Position numbers and translations under genes: made by a program. The notes under the pieces are model-generated. The model saw only the letters and a program-made list of their open reading frames with translations, did no database searches and was not told where the DNA came from. From the NCBI GenBank assembly GCA_023389155.1, contig JAEWEV010000020.1, positions 1 through 35,766 of the forward strand: a stretch of DNA of 35,766 nucleotides, written 5' to 3'. Within the stretch, counting starts at the first letter, position 1; each line of letters starts with the position of its first letter. This document shows, one piece after another, positions 23,470-31,928 of the stretch. This stretch comes from Pseudomonadota bacterium. Lineage in GTDB: Bacteria; Pseudomonadota; Gammaproteobacteria; Burkholderiales; Burkholderiaceae_B.

Positions 23470-24078
23470 ATGAAACCAGCAAACCGTTCTTCAGGCACTT
23501 CCGGCAAACGCCAGACCGTCCGCATCGTCGGCGGCCAGTATCGGCGCTCGCTCATCCCCGTCATCGATGCCACCGGTCTGCGCCCGACCTCCGATCGCAT
23601 TCGGGAGACCCTGTTCAACTGGCTCAATTTCATGTGGGATGGGAAATTCGACGACAAATCGGTGCTTGACCTGTTTGCCGGCACCGGCGCTCTTGGCTTC
23701 GAAGCCGCCTCACGTGGCGCCGCCCATGTACAGATGGCCGAGAACCATCCTGCCGCATTGGCTGCCCTACGGGCCACACGCGACAAATTGCAGGCCAATC
23801 AGGTGCGAATCAATAGCGCTGATGCGTTTCTCATGCTTAAGCGCATGAACGCGAGCGCGTTTGATCTGATCCTGCTTGATCCGCCGTTTGGCGCAAAGTT
23901 GTTCCCGCGTCTGTTTCCGTACCTAGAGGGGATTATCAAACCCGGTGGGCTCGTGTATATTGAGTCCGACCAGGCAGAAGACCCGGGCCCGGCCTTCCCG
24001 ATCATTCGGCAGGGTAAAGCCGGACAGGTGTACTATCAGTTGCACCAACACCTTATTGCACCGCACAAAAGCGAGTAA
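23470..24078 (+). CDS. rsmD: 16S rRNA (guanine-966-N2) methyltransferase
   Basis: Methylates G966 of 16S rRNA using SAM. The family marks are KRQTVRIVGGQYRRSLIPV at the N terminus, GLRPTSDRIRETLFNWL, the SAM-binding VLDLFAGTGALGFEAASRGA, and the catalytic NPPY-type motif here as LLDPPFG. The start at 23470 (MKPANRSS, 202 residues) begins just ahead of the conserved segment. Upstream in-frame ATGs (23431, 23380) would add unconserved residues, and the 23380 start would overlap ftsY. No clear ribosome-binding site is seen. It is divergent from ftsY and about 80 bp before coaD. Confidence 0.92.
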   Translation: MKPANRSSGTSGKRQTVRIVGGQYRRSLIPVIDATGLRPTSDRIRETLFNWLNFMWDGKFDDKSVLDLFAGTGALGFEAASRGAAHVQMAENHPAALAALRATRDKLQANQVRINSADAFLMLKRMNASAFDLILLDPPFGAKLFPRLFPYLEGIIKPGGLVYIESDQAEDPGPAFPIIRQGKAGQVYYQLHQHLIAPHKSE

Positions 24079-24084
24079 ATACCT

Positions 24085-24090
24085 TATAAT
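24085..24090 (+). promoter_or_regulatory. Possible -10 box (TATAAT) ahead of coaD
   Basis: A perfect TATAAT lies 7 bases after the rsmD stop and 72 bases before the coaD start. No good -35 lies at the normal spacing, so this is a weak candidate for an internal coaD promoter. Confidence 0.3.
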
Positions 24091-24161
24091 CGACGTTCCT
24101 TTAAACGCTCAGGCTGCTTGGACGGCCTCTCTCCCGGCACCGATCGGGATCAACGGAGCAA

Positions 24162-24686
24162 ATGATGATCACTGCTGTATATCCAGGGACATTTGATCCT
24201 CTCACCCGTGGCCACGAGGATCTGGTTCGGCGCGCTGCCAGCCTGTTTGATCACGTAGTGGTTGGGGTTGCCGTTAGCGCCGGAAAAAATCCGCTGTTCA
24301 CCATTGAAGAACGCCTGCAGATCGCCGAAGAGGTGCTGGGACATTATCCCAACGTGAGTGTCAAAAGTTTTGGTGGTCTGCTCAAGGATTTCGTTCGTCA
24401 GGAAGACGCCCGCATCATCGTGCGTGGCCTGCGTGCTGTCTCTGATTTCGAATACGAGTTCCAGATGGCCGGGATGAATCGCCATCTGCTGCCCGACGTA
24501 GAAACCCTATTCATGACGCCTTCAGACCAGTATCAGTTCATTTCCGGCACGTTTGTCCGTGAAATTGCGCTGCTGGGCGGTGACGTCGGGAAATTCGTCT
24601 TCCCCTCTGTAGAACGCTGGCTTCAGGAAAAATCCAAAATTCGCCTGGCTGCCAGACAAGCGCAGGCAAACAGCCCCGAAGAATAA
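24162..24686 (+). CDS. coaD: Phosphopantetheine adenylyltransferase
   Basis: Transfers AMP from ATP to 4'-phosphopantetheine, giving dephospho-CoA, the penultimate step of coenzyme A synthesis. The 174 residues show the nucleotidyltransferase motif YPGTFDPLTRGHEDL (T/HxGH His at 18), LLKDFVRQEDARIIVRGLRAVSDFEYEFQMAGMN, and the C-terminal ISGTFVREIALLGGD (ISSxxVRE-type). GGAG (24155-24158) precedes two adjacent ATG codons; either could be used. The order rsmD-coaD-ferredoxin is common in proteobacteria. Confidence 0.97.
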   Translation: MMITAVYPGTFDPLTRGHEDLVRRAASLFDHVVVGVAVSAGKNPLFTIEERLQIAEEVLGHYPNVSVKSFGGLLKDFVRQEDARIIVRGLRAVSDFEYEFQMAGMNRHLLPDVETLFMTPSDQYQFISGTFVREIALLGGDVGKFVFPSVERWLQEKSKIRLAARQAQANSPEE

Positions 24687-24809
24687 GACAACCCACAGAA
24701 TCAACAGGCTTACGTTTGATTAACCCTGTTGCCCTTGCCTGTTTTCAGGCATTTACTGACCCGTTGGCGTAAACTGTTGTTGTGTACAAACATAAGCGCC
24801 GGAAAGAAT

Positions 24810-25061
24810 ATGGCTCTGCTCATTACCGATGAATGCATCAATTGTGACGTCTGCGAACCGCAGTGTCCCAATGAAGCGATCTATATGGGTGTGGATTTCT
24901 ACGAAATCGACCCCGCCAAGTGCACCGAGTGTGTCGGTCACCATGGCGAGCCGCAATGCCAGGTGGTCTGTCCCGTCGAATGTATTGAGGTGAATCCCGA
25001 GTTTGAAGAAACCCAGGATATGCTCATGGCAAAATATTACAAGCTGACCGCAGCGGCCTGA
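24810..25061 (+). CDS. YfhL-family 2[4Fe-4S] ferredoxin
   Basis: A small cytoplasmic electron carrier of 83 residues. The first cluster motif is Cys9-x2-Cys12-x2-Cys15-x3-Cys19. The second set is Cys38-x2-Cys41-x8-Cys50-x3-Cys54, with an additional Cys58, the longer spacing typical of the YfhL/Allochromatium type with unusually low potential. ITDECINCDVCEPQCPNEAI is characteristic. The start at 24810 (MALLIT) follows GGAAAG. The frame extends upstream to 24729, but those 27 residues are not ferredoxin-like. It sits 123 bp after coaD. Confidence 0.93.
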   Translation: MALLITDECINCDVCEPQCPNEAIYMGVDFYEIDPAKCTECVGHHGEPQCQVVCPVECIEVNPEFEETQDMLMAKYYKLTAAA

Positions 25062-25166
25062 ACTGCCCCTGCTGCGCCCCGGTTTCCGGGCGGGGAATGA
25101 CCGCTGTTTGTCTGGTAAACGGCCGTTAAGCGGTACGCTGCCCTGATTAAGTCCCGCGGTAAAGCC
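25062..25166. other. Ferredoxin 3' region with a GC-rich hairpin
   Basis: CCCGG-TTT-CCGGG (25078-25090) is a small hairpin just after the ferredoxin stop. No T-run follows. A second weak pairing (CCGCT near 25101 with AGCGG near 25129) follows. A terminator is possible but not convincing. Confidence 0.3.
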
Positions 25167-25231
25167 CAGCAGTTAATCCCAACAATTAATCCCAACAATT
25201 AATCCCGGCAACTAATCCCAGCAGTTAATCC
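25167..25231. repeat. Five tandem copies of a 13-bp repeat (CARCARTTAATCC)
   Basis: Consecutive 13-bp units start at 25167, 25180, 25193, 25206 and 25219. Units 2 and 3 are identical (CAACAATTAATCC), units 1 and 5 are identical (CAGCAGTTAATCC), and unit 4 is CGGCAACTAATCC. The array lies between the convergent ferredoxin and MOSC-like genes, about 100 bp from each. The units are too short and have no spacers, so it is not CRISPR. It could be a slippage-generated minisatellite or a binding-site array. Confidence 0.9.
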
Positions 25232-25331
25232 CCAGACTCGGCTCTTTAAGGCCAGCCATCGCCCCTGCGCCCTGGCTCCTTTTCATCCCGCCGCAAGCAT
25301 ACGCTGACTCACGCGATAGGGAAAAATCCGT

Positions 25332-25703
25332 TTACACGTCCAGACTTTCGTCCGGATGCAGTTTCACCAGTCGAACCGGTTTGTTCAGCAGTTTGCTGAA
25401 CCACGCATCGGCCAACTGCCCTTCACTGACGACGCGTAACTCCTTATCATCCACCTTTGCCTTCTCAAAGGCATCCTCATCATCTTCCAATACATCTACC
25501 GGAATATCCAGGCGCAGCATACCCGGCGCGCGGATGACCAGATAATCAAAGCGGATCGAAAGCTCGATCTGCTTCAGGTCGGGCTCATCCTTGGGCAACG
25601 CCTGGGACTGCTCGTCCAGCAACAACCAGCGCAATTGCGCTGCCGGTTTGGCGGGACCTGAAATGGCGGGGCATTGGTAAATCGGCTGAAACTCGGTTGT
25701 CAT
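25332..25703 (-). CDS. Stand-alone MOSC N-terminal beta-barrel-like protein
   Basis: A 123-residue protein resembling only the N-terminal beta-barrel domain (MOSC_N) that normally precedes the molybdenum-cofactor-sulfurase MOSC domain. The LRWLLLDEQSQAL strand, the APGMLRLDIPVD strand and the C-terminal DAWFSKLLNKPVRLVKLHPDE fit that fold. It ends exactly where a catalytic MOSC domain would begin, and no such domain follows in the 3' DNA (25331 down to 25232). It lies 35 bp after asmA on the same strand. Function unknown; the catalytic cysteine-bearing domain is absent, so molybdenum-cofactor binding is doubtful. Confidence 0.65.
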   Translation of the reverse strand: MTTEFQPIYQCPAISGPAKPAAQLRWLLLDEQSQALPKDEPDLKQIELSIRFDYLVIRAPGMLRLDIPVDVLEDDEDAFEKAKVDDKELRVVSEGQLADAWFSKLLNKPVRLVKLHPDESLDV

Positions 25704-25738
25704 GATGATAGAAAATTGGAAAGAAGTGAAATACCCAT

Positions 25739-28531
25739 TTATTGGGCGGGTTTGGGGGCTTCAGGCGTGGCAGTTGAGGGGCTCGTTGCGGGCGCAGTGG
25801 AAGCATCGGATGGTGCCGGTTTCTGTCCTGTCTTCGAAGACGCGGCGGGTGTAGCGGGAGCAGATGGTGCTGACGGTGCCGCCGTGGCAGGAGCCTGAGC
25901 GGGTGTAGACCCACTTTTCTGCCCTTCGCTGGGTGTTTCGGCGGCTGAGCCTGCATTCTGGCTGGCCGCAGCGTTAGATTCTCCGCCGGCGGGCGTTGCC
26001 GCCTCAGCCTGCGAAGCATTTTGCGCTGCTGCCTGTTCAGCTACTTTCTGTTGTTCCTCGGCGGCTTTCTGCTGTTCCTCAGCCTCTTTCGCCTTGCGAT
26101 CTCTGACAAACCGGCCCAGCGGAGAATCGTTCAGGTGCTGCCATTTCACCTTGAACTGTGCATTCGCGGGCGAACCCGTCAGTTCGAATGGCAGACTGAC
26201 CTGTTTGATGCTCAGGCGCAAGCCGCTCTGCTCAATGGTTACAGGCTGGCGTGTGACAAACCGGCCAGGAAACGAAAACTGGTCATTGAGCAGGTTGTAA
26301 ACGGCCAGATTCTCGTCCGCCTTGATCAGTAACGGATCCGTCAGAAGGCTGAAAGTGCCAAAATGCAGTTCACCACCATCCAGTGAAAGTTTCGTTTTCA
26401 ACGTACGATAGGGTGTTTTTGCTGCAGGATCATATTTCCAGCCTGCGGCCTGTTCTTCATTATTGGCATAGGCAGCTGGATTGGCAAGAATGGGAGTCAG
26501 GTTAAAACCACTAATTATGCCTTCGTGAGCCGCGCCTTCCAGGGATCCCGTGGCGTTGGACAGCCAGTTGCCCCCTTCGGGCACCTCACGGGTAGACAGG
26601 ACGACAGAGAATGTGCCTGTACCAGTCAGTAGCGGCTGCATTCCCAGCGCCTTAAACACCGGCTCGATAGACACGTTCTGGAAGTTGAGCTTGGTCGTGG
26701 TCTCGCTGTCTTTCATATTGACCACCGCATCTCCTCCGACCTGCCCATCGAAAATGCTGGATTTAATATTGCTGATACCCAACTGGTCTTTGGTGAAATT
26801 AAGAGAGGCCGTCACGTCGTTATAGACCACGCCATGATAGGTAATCTGCTTGAGGCTGGCGGTCCCTGAACCCACCAGAGAACCCATCAGATCGCTGACC
26901 AGATTGCGGACGGCAGTCGTGGTGGGTTTATCCCCGTCGGTCTCGGGCGCGGGTGCCGAGGCCCCGCCGGCATTGGCGGGTGCTGCCGGTGGTGCCGCAG
27001 AAACATTGTCGATCAGTTCGTCCAGATTGACAGAATCAGCGCCCACGGCAAATCGCACATAGGGTTCTTCGAAATGAGAGATGTTGCCGTCAAAGCTGAA
27101 CTTGCCGGAATTGATAACGGCATCAGCCTTGAAGCTGGCGACATTTTTCATGAAATCGGCGCTGAATGTACCGATAACCGGAATGTTCTGCTCTCGTGTT
27201 TCTGCATCCTTCAGGACCACATTACCACTCATGGCGGACAGATTAATAAGACGGCGAGCCAGATCCATCTTGGCAGGTGAAGAAATCTTGAAGTTGACGG
27301 CACGGTTGTTGCCTCGGGCATAGGCCCCGTCCAGCACGACTTCAGCAACATTCAACGCATCTGACGTACCGCTGATTCCCTGCATGCGAAAATTCACGCC
27401 GAGCTGTTCCTTGCCCTTGAGCTGCACCGACCCGGTCAGGGGTCTGCCGCCTGCGCCTGTAGGCGAAATATCCAGAGCGGGCGAGTTCAGCACCCATTCA
27501 TAGCTTTCATCATCCTCGTCAGACGCTGTGCCGCGAACCGCAAAATTGGTCATCTGCAGCAGCGGCGCAGTGGAGTCAAAATTCAGTTTTGGCGCCGTCA
27601 ATTTCATGTCCAGGCTACGCAAGCCGGTACCCTTTGCACCTTTGCCCTGCACCGTCAGATCAATGCCCGACCCGGTCAGAGCGTGAGCGAAGCTGTCCAC
27701 AGAGAAATCGCCAGTCAGCGTACCTGTCTGAACATCCACATCACCGACCACGCCCCGAACATTGGCTTCAAGATTGCGGGCCGTATACAGTTTGGTTACC
27801 GGATCCAGTTTAACCAGGCCCTGAATATTGACAGCCGCATTGGCCTTGGGACGAGCCCCTTCCAGACGTCCCGTTACAGAAACATCAAACGGCTGATCGA
27901 ATGTGACCCTGCCGGTGTTGACGGACATGCTGTTGAGCCGGGCATCCAGATTATTGAGTTTGTCTTTGTAAAAGATCGCGCCATTCTGCACTTCCAATCC
28001 GGCGATATCAATCTTGAAATCGGTTTTCTTAGGCTGGGGCAGCACACTGCTGCTTTCGGCTGCAGTCGTGGCGGAAGGGCTGACTTCATCGCTCTTGAAG
28101 CGCGGATCCACGGCTTCGGCGGGCGGCAACTCCTGGGTCAGAAGGTCTTCAAAATTGAAGTTGCCTTTCTCGTCACGAACGATCCAGCTCTTCAATCCCG
28201 AAACAGCCACATGATCCACAACCAGACGGTTGGACATGAGCGGCCAGATCGCAACGGCAAACCGCGCGCTGTCGATAGATGCAAAAGTGGTGGTAGAGTC
28301 GGGTTCAGACAGGGAAATCTTGCGCACAGAAAGGCCGATGCGCGGAAATAGTGACAGTTCCAGATCGCCTTCGATCACCATTGTGCGGTTATACCTTTCC
28401 TGCACGATGCTTTCTATCTTGTGTTTATAGGCGTTCGGATCAAACGTCAATAAAAATACGGCTGCACCAACAAAGGCAAACAGCATCAGCACCACAAGGC
28501 CGATCAGAATTCTTTTAAGCCAGACTTTCAT
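25739..28531 (-). CDS. asmA: AsmA-family envelope protein
   Basis: A 930-residue protein with an N-terminal membrane helix (about 8-30) followed by the AsmA start signature FDPNAYKHKIESIVQERYNRTMVIEGDLELSLFPRIGLSV and repeated beta-rich modules. Such proteins span the periplasm and are thought to move phospholipid between membranes or aid outer-membrane assembly. The DUF3971/AsmA-like C-terminal region (about 600-800) is present. After about residue 810 comes a tail of roughly 120 residues: a QQK/AEEQ coiled-coil-like start, then Ala/Pro/Ser/Thr-rich disorder. Homologues end without such a tail, as I recall them. Transcription continues into the MOSC_N gene. Confidence 0.88.
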   Translation of the reverse strand: MKVWLKRILIGLVVLMLFAFVGAAVFLLTFDPNAYKHKIESIVQERYNRTMVIEGDLELSLFPRIGLSVRKISLSEPDSTTTFASIDSARFAVAIWPLMSNRLVVDHVAVSGLKSWIVRDEKGNFNFEDLLTQELPPAEAVDPRFKSDEVSPSATTAAESSSVLPQPKKTDFKIDIAGLEVQNGAIFYKDKLNNLDARLNSMSVNTGRVTFDQPFDVSVTGRLEGARPKANAAVNIQGLVKLDPVTKLYTARNLEANVRGVVGDVDVQTGTLTGDFSVDSFAHALTGSGIDLTVQGKGAKGTGLRSLDMKLTAPKLNFDSTAPLLQMTNFAVRGTASDEDDESYEWVLNSPALDISPTGAGGRPLTGSVQLKGKEQLGVNFRMQGISGTSDALNVAEVVLDGAYARGNNRAVNFKISSPAKMDLARRLINLSAMSGNVVLKDAETREQNIPVIGTFSADFMKNVASFKADAVINSGKFSFDGNISHFEEPYVRFAVGADSVNLDELIDNVSAAPPAAPANAGGASAPAPETDGDKPTTTAVRNLVSDLMGSLVGSGTASLKQITYHGVVYNDVTASLNFTKDQLGISNIKSSIFDGQVGGDAVVNMKDSETTTKLNFQNVSIEPVFKALGMQPLLTGTGTFSVVLSTREVPEGGNWLSNATGSLEGAAHEGIISGFNLTPILANPAAYANNEEQAAGWKYDPAAKTPYRTLKTKLSLDGGELHFGTFSLLTDPLLIKADENLAVYNLLNDQFSFPGRFVTRQPVTIEQSGLRLSIKQVSLPFELTGSPANAQFKVKWQHLNDSPLGRFVRDRKAKEAEEQQKAAEEQQKVAEQAAAQNASQAEAATPAGGESNAAASQNAGSAAETPSEGQKSGSTPAQAPATAAPSAPSAPATPAASSKTGQKPAPSDASTAPATSPSTATPEAPKPAQ

Positions 28532-28933
28532 GGGCGGCTTGGTCTCTCATTCATAATAAGTGGGAACAGCCCGCTCAAGGACCATCTGTCACACCGGAAA
28601 ATGTGACCGACGACGAAGGCCATGCCCGCAATACGCAAAACACGGCCAGCCAGCGGTAACCTGATAATAGCCAGACATCACGGCTATTGCGGCACCAGAC
28701 GCTTAATGCACACCACGTTACGGATCACATATTTCATCTGCAATATACATAAGTGCCCATGCCGCAACCTGCACGCGGGCGCTACCATCGCAGGTTTCCT
28801 GCAGCAGGGTACACCAGTTTACCGTACCGTCGCATGGAAACCGTTTACTGCCTGTCTTGCCTATCGGGTGTCTATCGGACTGTAATTTTGATTATGCTAA
28901 CAGATATGACACCCGAATGCAGGAAGAATAGGA
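28532..28933. other. Gap between asmA and the YidB-family gene
   Basis: No gene is recognised in these 402 bp. Near the asmA start an inverted repeat GTCACA-N8-TGTGAC occurs at 28588-28607. It could form a leader hairpin or be a regulator site. No plus-strand frame here has a recognisable family. Confidence 0.35.
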
Positions 28934-29482
28934 CTATTTGAACAGTGAAGAAAGCGAATTGAGGACTTCATTCTCTCCACGCGCCTGTCCATCTGCAGGA
29001 ATCTGACCATCAGGCGTCGAAGTATCAACCAATTTTGGCAGGATACCGGACAGTGACCCCAGGATATCATCACGTGAATGACCCGATTGCTGGGCAATGG
29101 AATCGACCGTATCCGGGCCGAGAGCCGTATCCACCTCCTGAGGTGAAATGTCGCGATTCTCGCCATGGTTAACCCACGAATTGAAAATATCACCCAGGCC
29201 GCCGCGCTGGAATTTATCGGCCAGGCCACCCAGTCCGCCCTGCTGATTGTTGATCACGGACAGAATCACGGGTAGCAATGCGGTCAGCGTACCCATATTG
29301 ATCCCGCCGCCCAGACCACCCAGACCTCCGAGTCCGCCAAGCCCACCCTGCTGATCGTCTGCTGACGGATCAGCCTGAACCTGTTCGTTCACTGCCTGAC
29401 CTTCCGGTCTCTGCTCGCTTGGTGCCTGCTCCGGTGTTTTCTTTCCACCCAGCACTGCACTGACTGCATCCAGAATTCCCAT
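28934..29482 (-). CDS. YidB-family (DUF937) protein
   Basis: A 182-residue protein of unknown function. It starts MGILDAVSAVLGG, typical of YidB, and has a charged disordered region (15-45), four GLGG repeats (46-60), a hydrophobic MGTLTALLPVILSVINNQ segment, and the family's C-terminal part GLGDIFNSWVNHGENRDISPQEVDTALG, then DTVDSIAQQSGHSRDDILGSLSGILPKLVD. The role is not known. It is monocistronic, with gene-free regions on both sides. Confidence 0.85.
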   Translation of the reverse strand: MGILDAVSAVLGGKKTPEQAPSEQRPEGQAVNEQVQADPSADDQQGGLGGLGGLGGLGGGINMGTLTALLPVILSVINNQQGGLGGLADKFQRGGLGDIFNSWVNHGENRDISPQEVDTALGPDTVDSIAQQSGHSRDDILGSLSGILPKLVDTSTPDGQIPADGQARGENEVLNSLSSLFK

Positions 29483-29804
29483 GATCTTTCCTTGATTGAG
29501 TAAGAAGAGGAATTTTCACTATAACACCGAATGCGTCAATATCAGGAATGTGATTTAGCGGATAAACATTTGATACAGTTGATATTTTTGCTAGCGAAAT
29601 GGGCAGTCTTGAGCCGGCGCGTAAGTAATTGACATGGAATTTGTGCAAGAGGCGCTTGCACTATTCCATGTCCGACCAGGTTTCGGGATTGCCTGGCTAA
29701 AGGGAAATAAATGGGATAGTGAGATATGAAATAATCCAATTTTTATAGGCACTACCCTATTTCGCGCACGATGCAACGGTTTGCAGTCCGTCGCACTTGA
29801 ACGC
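29483..29804. other. Gap between yidB-family gene and ychF, containing a large hairpin
   Basis: This 322-bp AT-rich region has no recognisable coding frame. It contains the long inverted repeat at 29631-29672 (see the next entry) and a smaller CCAGG/CCTGG pair at 29676-29696. The minus strand towards the YidB start is AT-rich and may hold its promoter. Confidence 0.5.
29631..29672. repeat. 42-bp imperfect palindrome / long hairpin
   Basis: GACATGGAAT-(TT)-GTGCAAG-AGGCG-CTTGCAC-(T)-ATTCCATGTC. Seventeen base pairs are broken only by one 2:1 internal bulge, with a 5-base loop. Neither flank has a terminator-like T-run. It could be a small repetitive element, the hairpin of a non-coding RNA, or an unusual 3' structure for ychF. 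Confidence 0.85.
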
Positions 29805-30896
29805 CTAAACGTTGAACAGAAAGTTCAGCACGTCCCCATCCTTAACCACATATTCCTTGCCCTCGGCCCGCATTTTGCCGGCTTCCTTGGCGCCCTGCTC
29901 ACCCTTGTGCGTCAGGAAATCTTCGTAGGCAATGGTTTGCGCACGGATAAAGCCGCGTTCGAAATCCGTATGGATGACACCTGCCGCTTTGGGCGCGGTG
30001 TCTCCGATATGGATAGTCCAGGCGCGTACTTCCTTGACGCCTGCCGTGAAATAGGTTTGCAGTCCCAGCAGGCGGAAGGCCGCGCGGATTACACGGTTCA
30101 GACCGGGCTCATCCATGCCCATGTCTTCCAGAAAGACGTTTTTGTCTTCATCATCCAGATCGGCAATTTCCGCTTCAATGGCAGCACACACGGCAACGAC
30201 CGGCGCGTTTTCTCTTGCGGCAAATTCCTGTACGGCAGTCAGGTGCGGATTATCAGTGAAACCATCTTCCTTGACGTTGGCCACGTACATCGCAGGTTTT
30301 GCGGTGATAAAACCGAAAGATTTGATCAGGGCCAGGTCATCCTTGTCCAGATTCATTGAGCGAATGGTCTTCGCTTCATTGAGCACGGGAATGATTTTCT
30401 CGAGCAACGCGGCCAGTTTCTGCGCATCCTTGTCACCCGCGCGTCCGGTCTTCTGAGCGCGCAGCAATGCTTTCTCGGCCGTGGACATATCTGCCAGCGC
30501 CAGCTCGGTATTGATGACTTCAATATCAGAAATCGGATTGATCTGACCGGCCACATGAATCACGTTTTCGTCTTCGAAACAGCGCACCACGTGCACAACC
30601 GCGTCAGTTTCACGAATATTGGCCAGGAACTGATTACCCAGCCCTTCACCCTTGGAAGCCCCCGCCACCAGGCCGGCAATGTCCACGAACTCAACGGTTG
30701 CCGGAAGCACGCGCTCGGGCTTGACGATCTCGGCCAGTTTCGAAAGCCGTTCATCGGGCACCTCGACAATACCAACATTGGGTTCGATCGTGCAAAAGGG
30801 ATAATTTTCTGCTGCGATGCCCGCTTTGGTCAGGGCGTTAAAGAGCGTGGATTTGCCCACGTTGGGCAGTCCGACAATCCCACATTGAAGAGCCAT
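29805..30896 (-). CDS. ychF: Ribosome-binding ATPase YchF (OLA1 family)
   Basis: An Obg-related P-loop protein that prefers ATP and binds the ribosome. Of 363 residues, the G1 motif is GLPNVGKST (9-17), then NYPFCTIEPNVG, the G3 region DIAGLVAGASKGEGLGNQFL and the altered G4 NVKE (about 209), which replaces NKxD and marks the ATP-preferring subfamily. A helical insertion follows, then the TGS domain (about 280-363, ending EYVVKDGDVLNFLFNV). It usually neighbours pth; here a small accessory patch lies between them. Confidence 0.97.
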   Translation of the reverse strand: MALQCGIVGLPNVGKSTLFNALTKAGIAAENYPFCTIEPNVGIVEVPDERLSKLAEIVKPERVLPATVEFVDIAGLVAGASKGEGLGNQFLANIRETDAVVHVVRCFEDENVIHVAGQINPISDIEVINTELALADMSTAEKALLRAQKTGRAGDKDAQKLAALLEKIIPVLNEAKTIRSMNLDKDDLALIKSFGFITAKPAMYVANVKEDGFTDNPHLTAVQEFAARENAPVVAVCAAIEAEIADLDDEDKNVFLEDMGMDEPGLNRVIRAAFRLLGLQTYFTAGVKEVRAWTIHIGDTAPKAAGVIHTDFERGFIRAQTIAYEDFLTHKGEQGAKEAGKMRAEGKEYVVKDGDVLNFLFNV

Positions 30897-31271
30897 TGAA
30901 TTTCCTTAGATAACAAGCACATACGAACCCCTTGGTGGCATGATGGAGATGCACACAGCAAATTGTCGTATGTTTAGAATAGGTCGCAGTTCATGAACAA
31001 AACCGGAAAATCACCACGTTTTTCGCGATTTTGTGCGAGTTTTGCAAAAAAATGATTGTAACCCTGTCTGGCGCTTTGCTTCATGGATTGAGACCTTCCG
31101 CGACAAGAATACAAGACGCCCTGTAAGCAGTATCACATGATGCTATTTTTGATATCCTGCCAAGCTGTTAGCACGCTAGCGCTGTCGCTACCGATTGCAC
31201 CCTTCATTAGTCCGTTCGCTCCCATTGACACCAGGTGTAGTATTTATTGTATCTAGTTCAAGAGATACACG
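30897..31271. other. Gap between ychF and the hydrolase gene
   Basis: A 375-bp AT-rich region. It should contain divergent promoters: one for ychF, near the palindrome GTTCATGAAC at 30989-30998, and one for the hydrolase, for which TTGACA near 31225 is a candidate -35. Inverted pairs TAGC-AC-GCTA (31169-31178) and TAGCG-CTGT-CGCTA (31177-31190) lie in between. No gene is recognised. Confidence 0.35.
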
Positions 31272-31928
31272 ATGTCGACATTTATTCTGATCCCCGGAGG
31301 CTGGCAAGGCGGCTGGATTTACGAAAAAGTCGCAGCGATTCTCACGGCGCAGGGGCATCGCACATTGCCACTTACGCTGTCGGGACTCGGCGACACTTCT
31401 GCCCCAACAGCCAACCTTGACACTCACATTAGCGAGGTGGTTGACGTGATCAGATCGCAACCCGACGACGACCTCATTCTTGTCGGGCAATCCTACGGGG
31501 GAATGATTGTCAGCGGTGCAGCCGATGTAGAACCATCTCGCATACGTGCAGTTGCCTATGTGGATGCGTATGTGCCGGATGCCGGCGACTCTGTCTGGTC
31601 ACTGACGACGCCCCGCTTTCGTGACATGTTTGTGGCGGGCGCAATGCTGGACGGAATGAACTGCGCCCCGCCGCCTACTCTTGACCCGCGCTGCCGTCCG
31701 CAGCCAATGGGGACGTTTCTGCAATCCATTACTCTGAGCGGACGCTGGCGCGACGTCCCGCGCAAGGTCTTCGTCGGCGCCCATGGGTGGGAAGGAAGTC
31801 CGTTCTTGGAACTTTATGATCGCCTGAGCAATGACCCCGACTGGTCTACCGTCTCTCTCGATTGCGGGCACAATGTCGCGAGACTGAAGCCCGAGGCGCT
31901 GGTCGAGATACTGCTGGCACAGGTTTGA
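31272..31928 (+). CDS. Alpha/beta-hydrolase (esterase-type)
   Basis: A 218-residue cytoplasmic hydrolase of the small esterase group to which plant methyl-ester hydrolases (MES/SABP2-like) and bacterial EstC-type enzymes belong. It has FILIPGGWQGGWIYEKVA near the N terminus (the HG oxyanion segment appears as GGW), the nucleophile elbow GQSYGG (Ser74), YVDAYVPDAGDS, and the catalytic-type His200 in LDCGHNVARLKPEAL. The acid could not be assigned. Typical members have about 230-240 residues. AAGAGA precedes the ATG. The substrate cannot be told; no pathway neighbours are present. Confidence 0.8.
   Translation: MSTFILIPGGWQGGWIYEKVAAILTAQGHRTLPLTLSGLGDTSAPTANLDTHISEVVDVIRSQPDDDLILVGQSYGGMIVSGAADVEPSRIRAVAYVDAYVPDAGDSVWSLTTPRFRDMFVAGAMLDGMNCAPPPTLDPRCRPQPMGTFLQSITLSGRWRDVPRKVFVGAHGWEGSPFLELYDRLSNDPDWSTVSLDCGHNVARLKPEALVEILLAQV

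Noticed and set aside
25167..25231. CRISPR array
   Set aside because: Units are 13 bp and directly adjacent, with no spacers and no cas genes.
26550..28430. Plus-strand frames opposite asmA
   Set aside because: Antisense shadows; asmA has the clear start, membrane helix and family sequence.
28622..28885. 87-codon plus-strand frame in the asmA-yidB gap
   Set aside because: No ribosome-binding site or family; His/Cys-rich random appearance.
29542..29776. Minus-strand frames across the 42-bp palindrome
   Set aside because: Translation is through a hairpin and AT-rich DNA, with no homology recognised and no ribosome-binding site.
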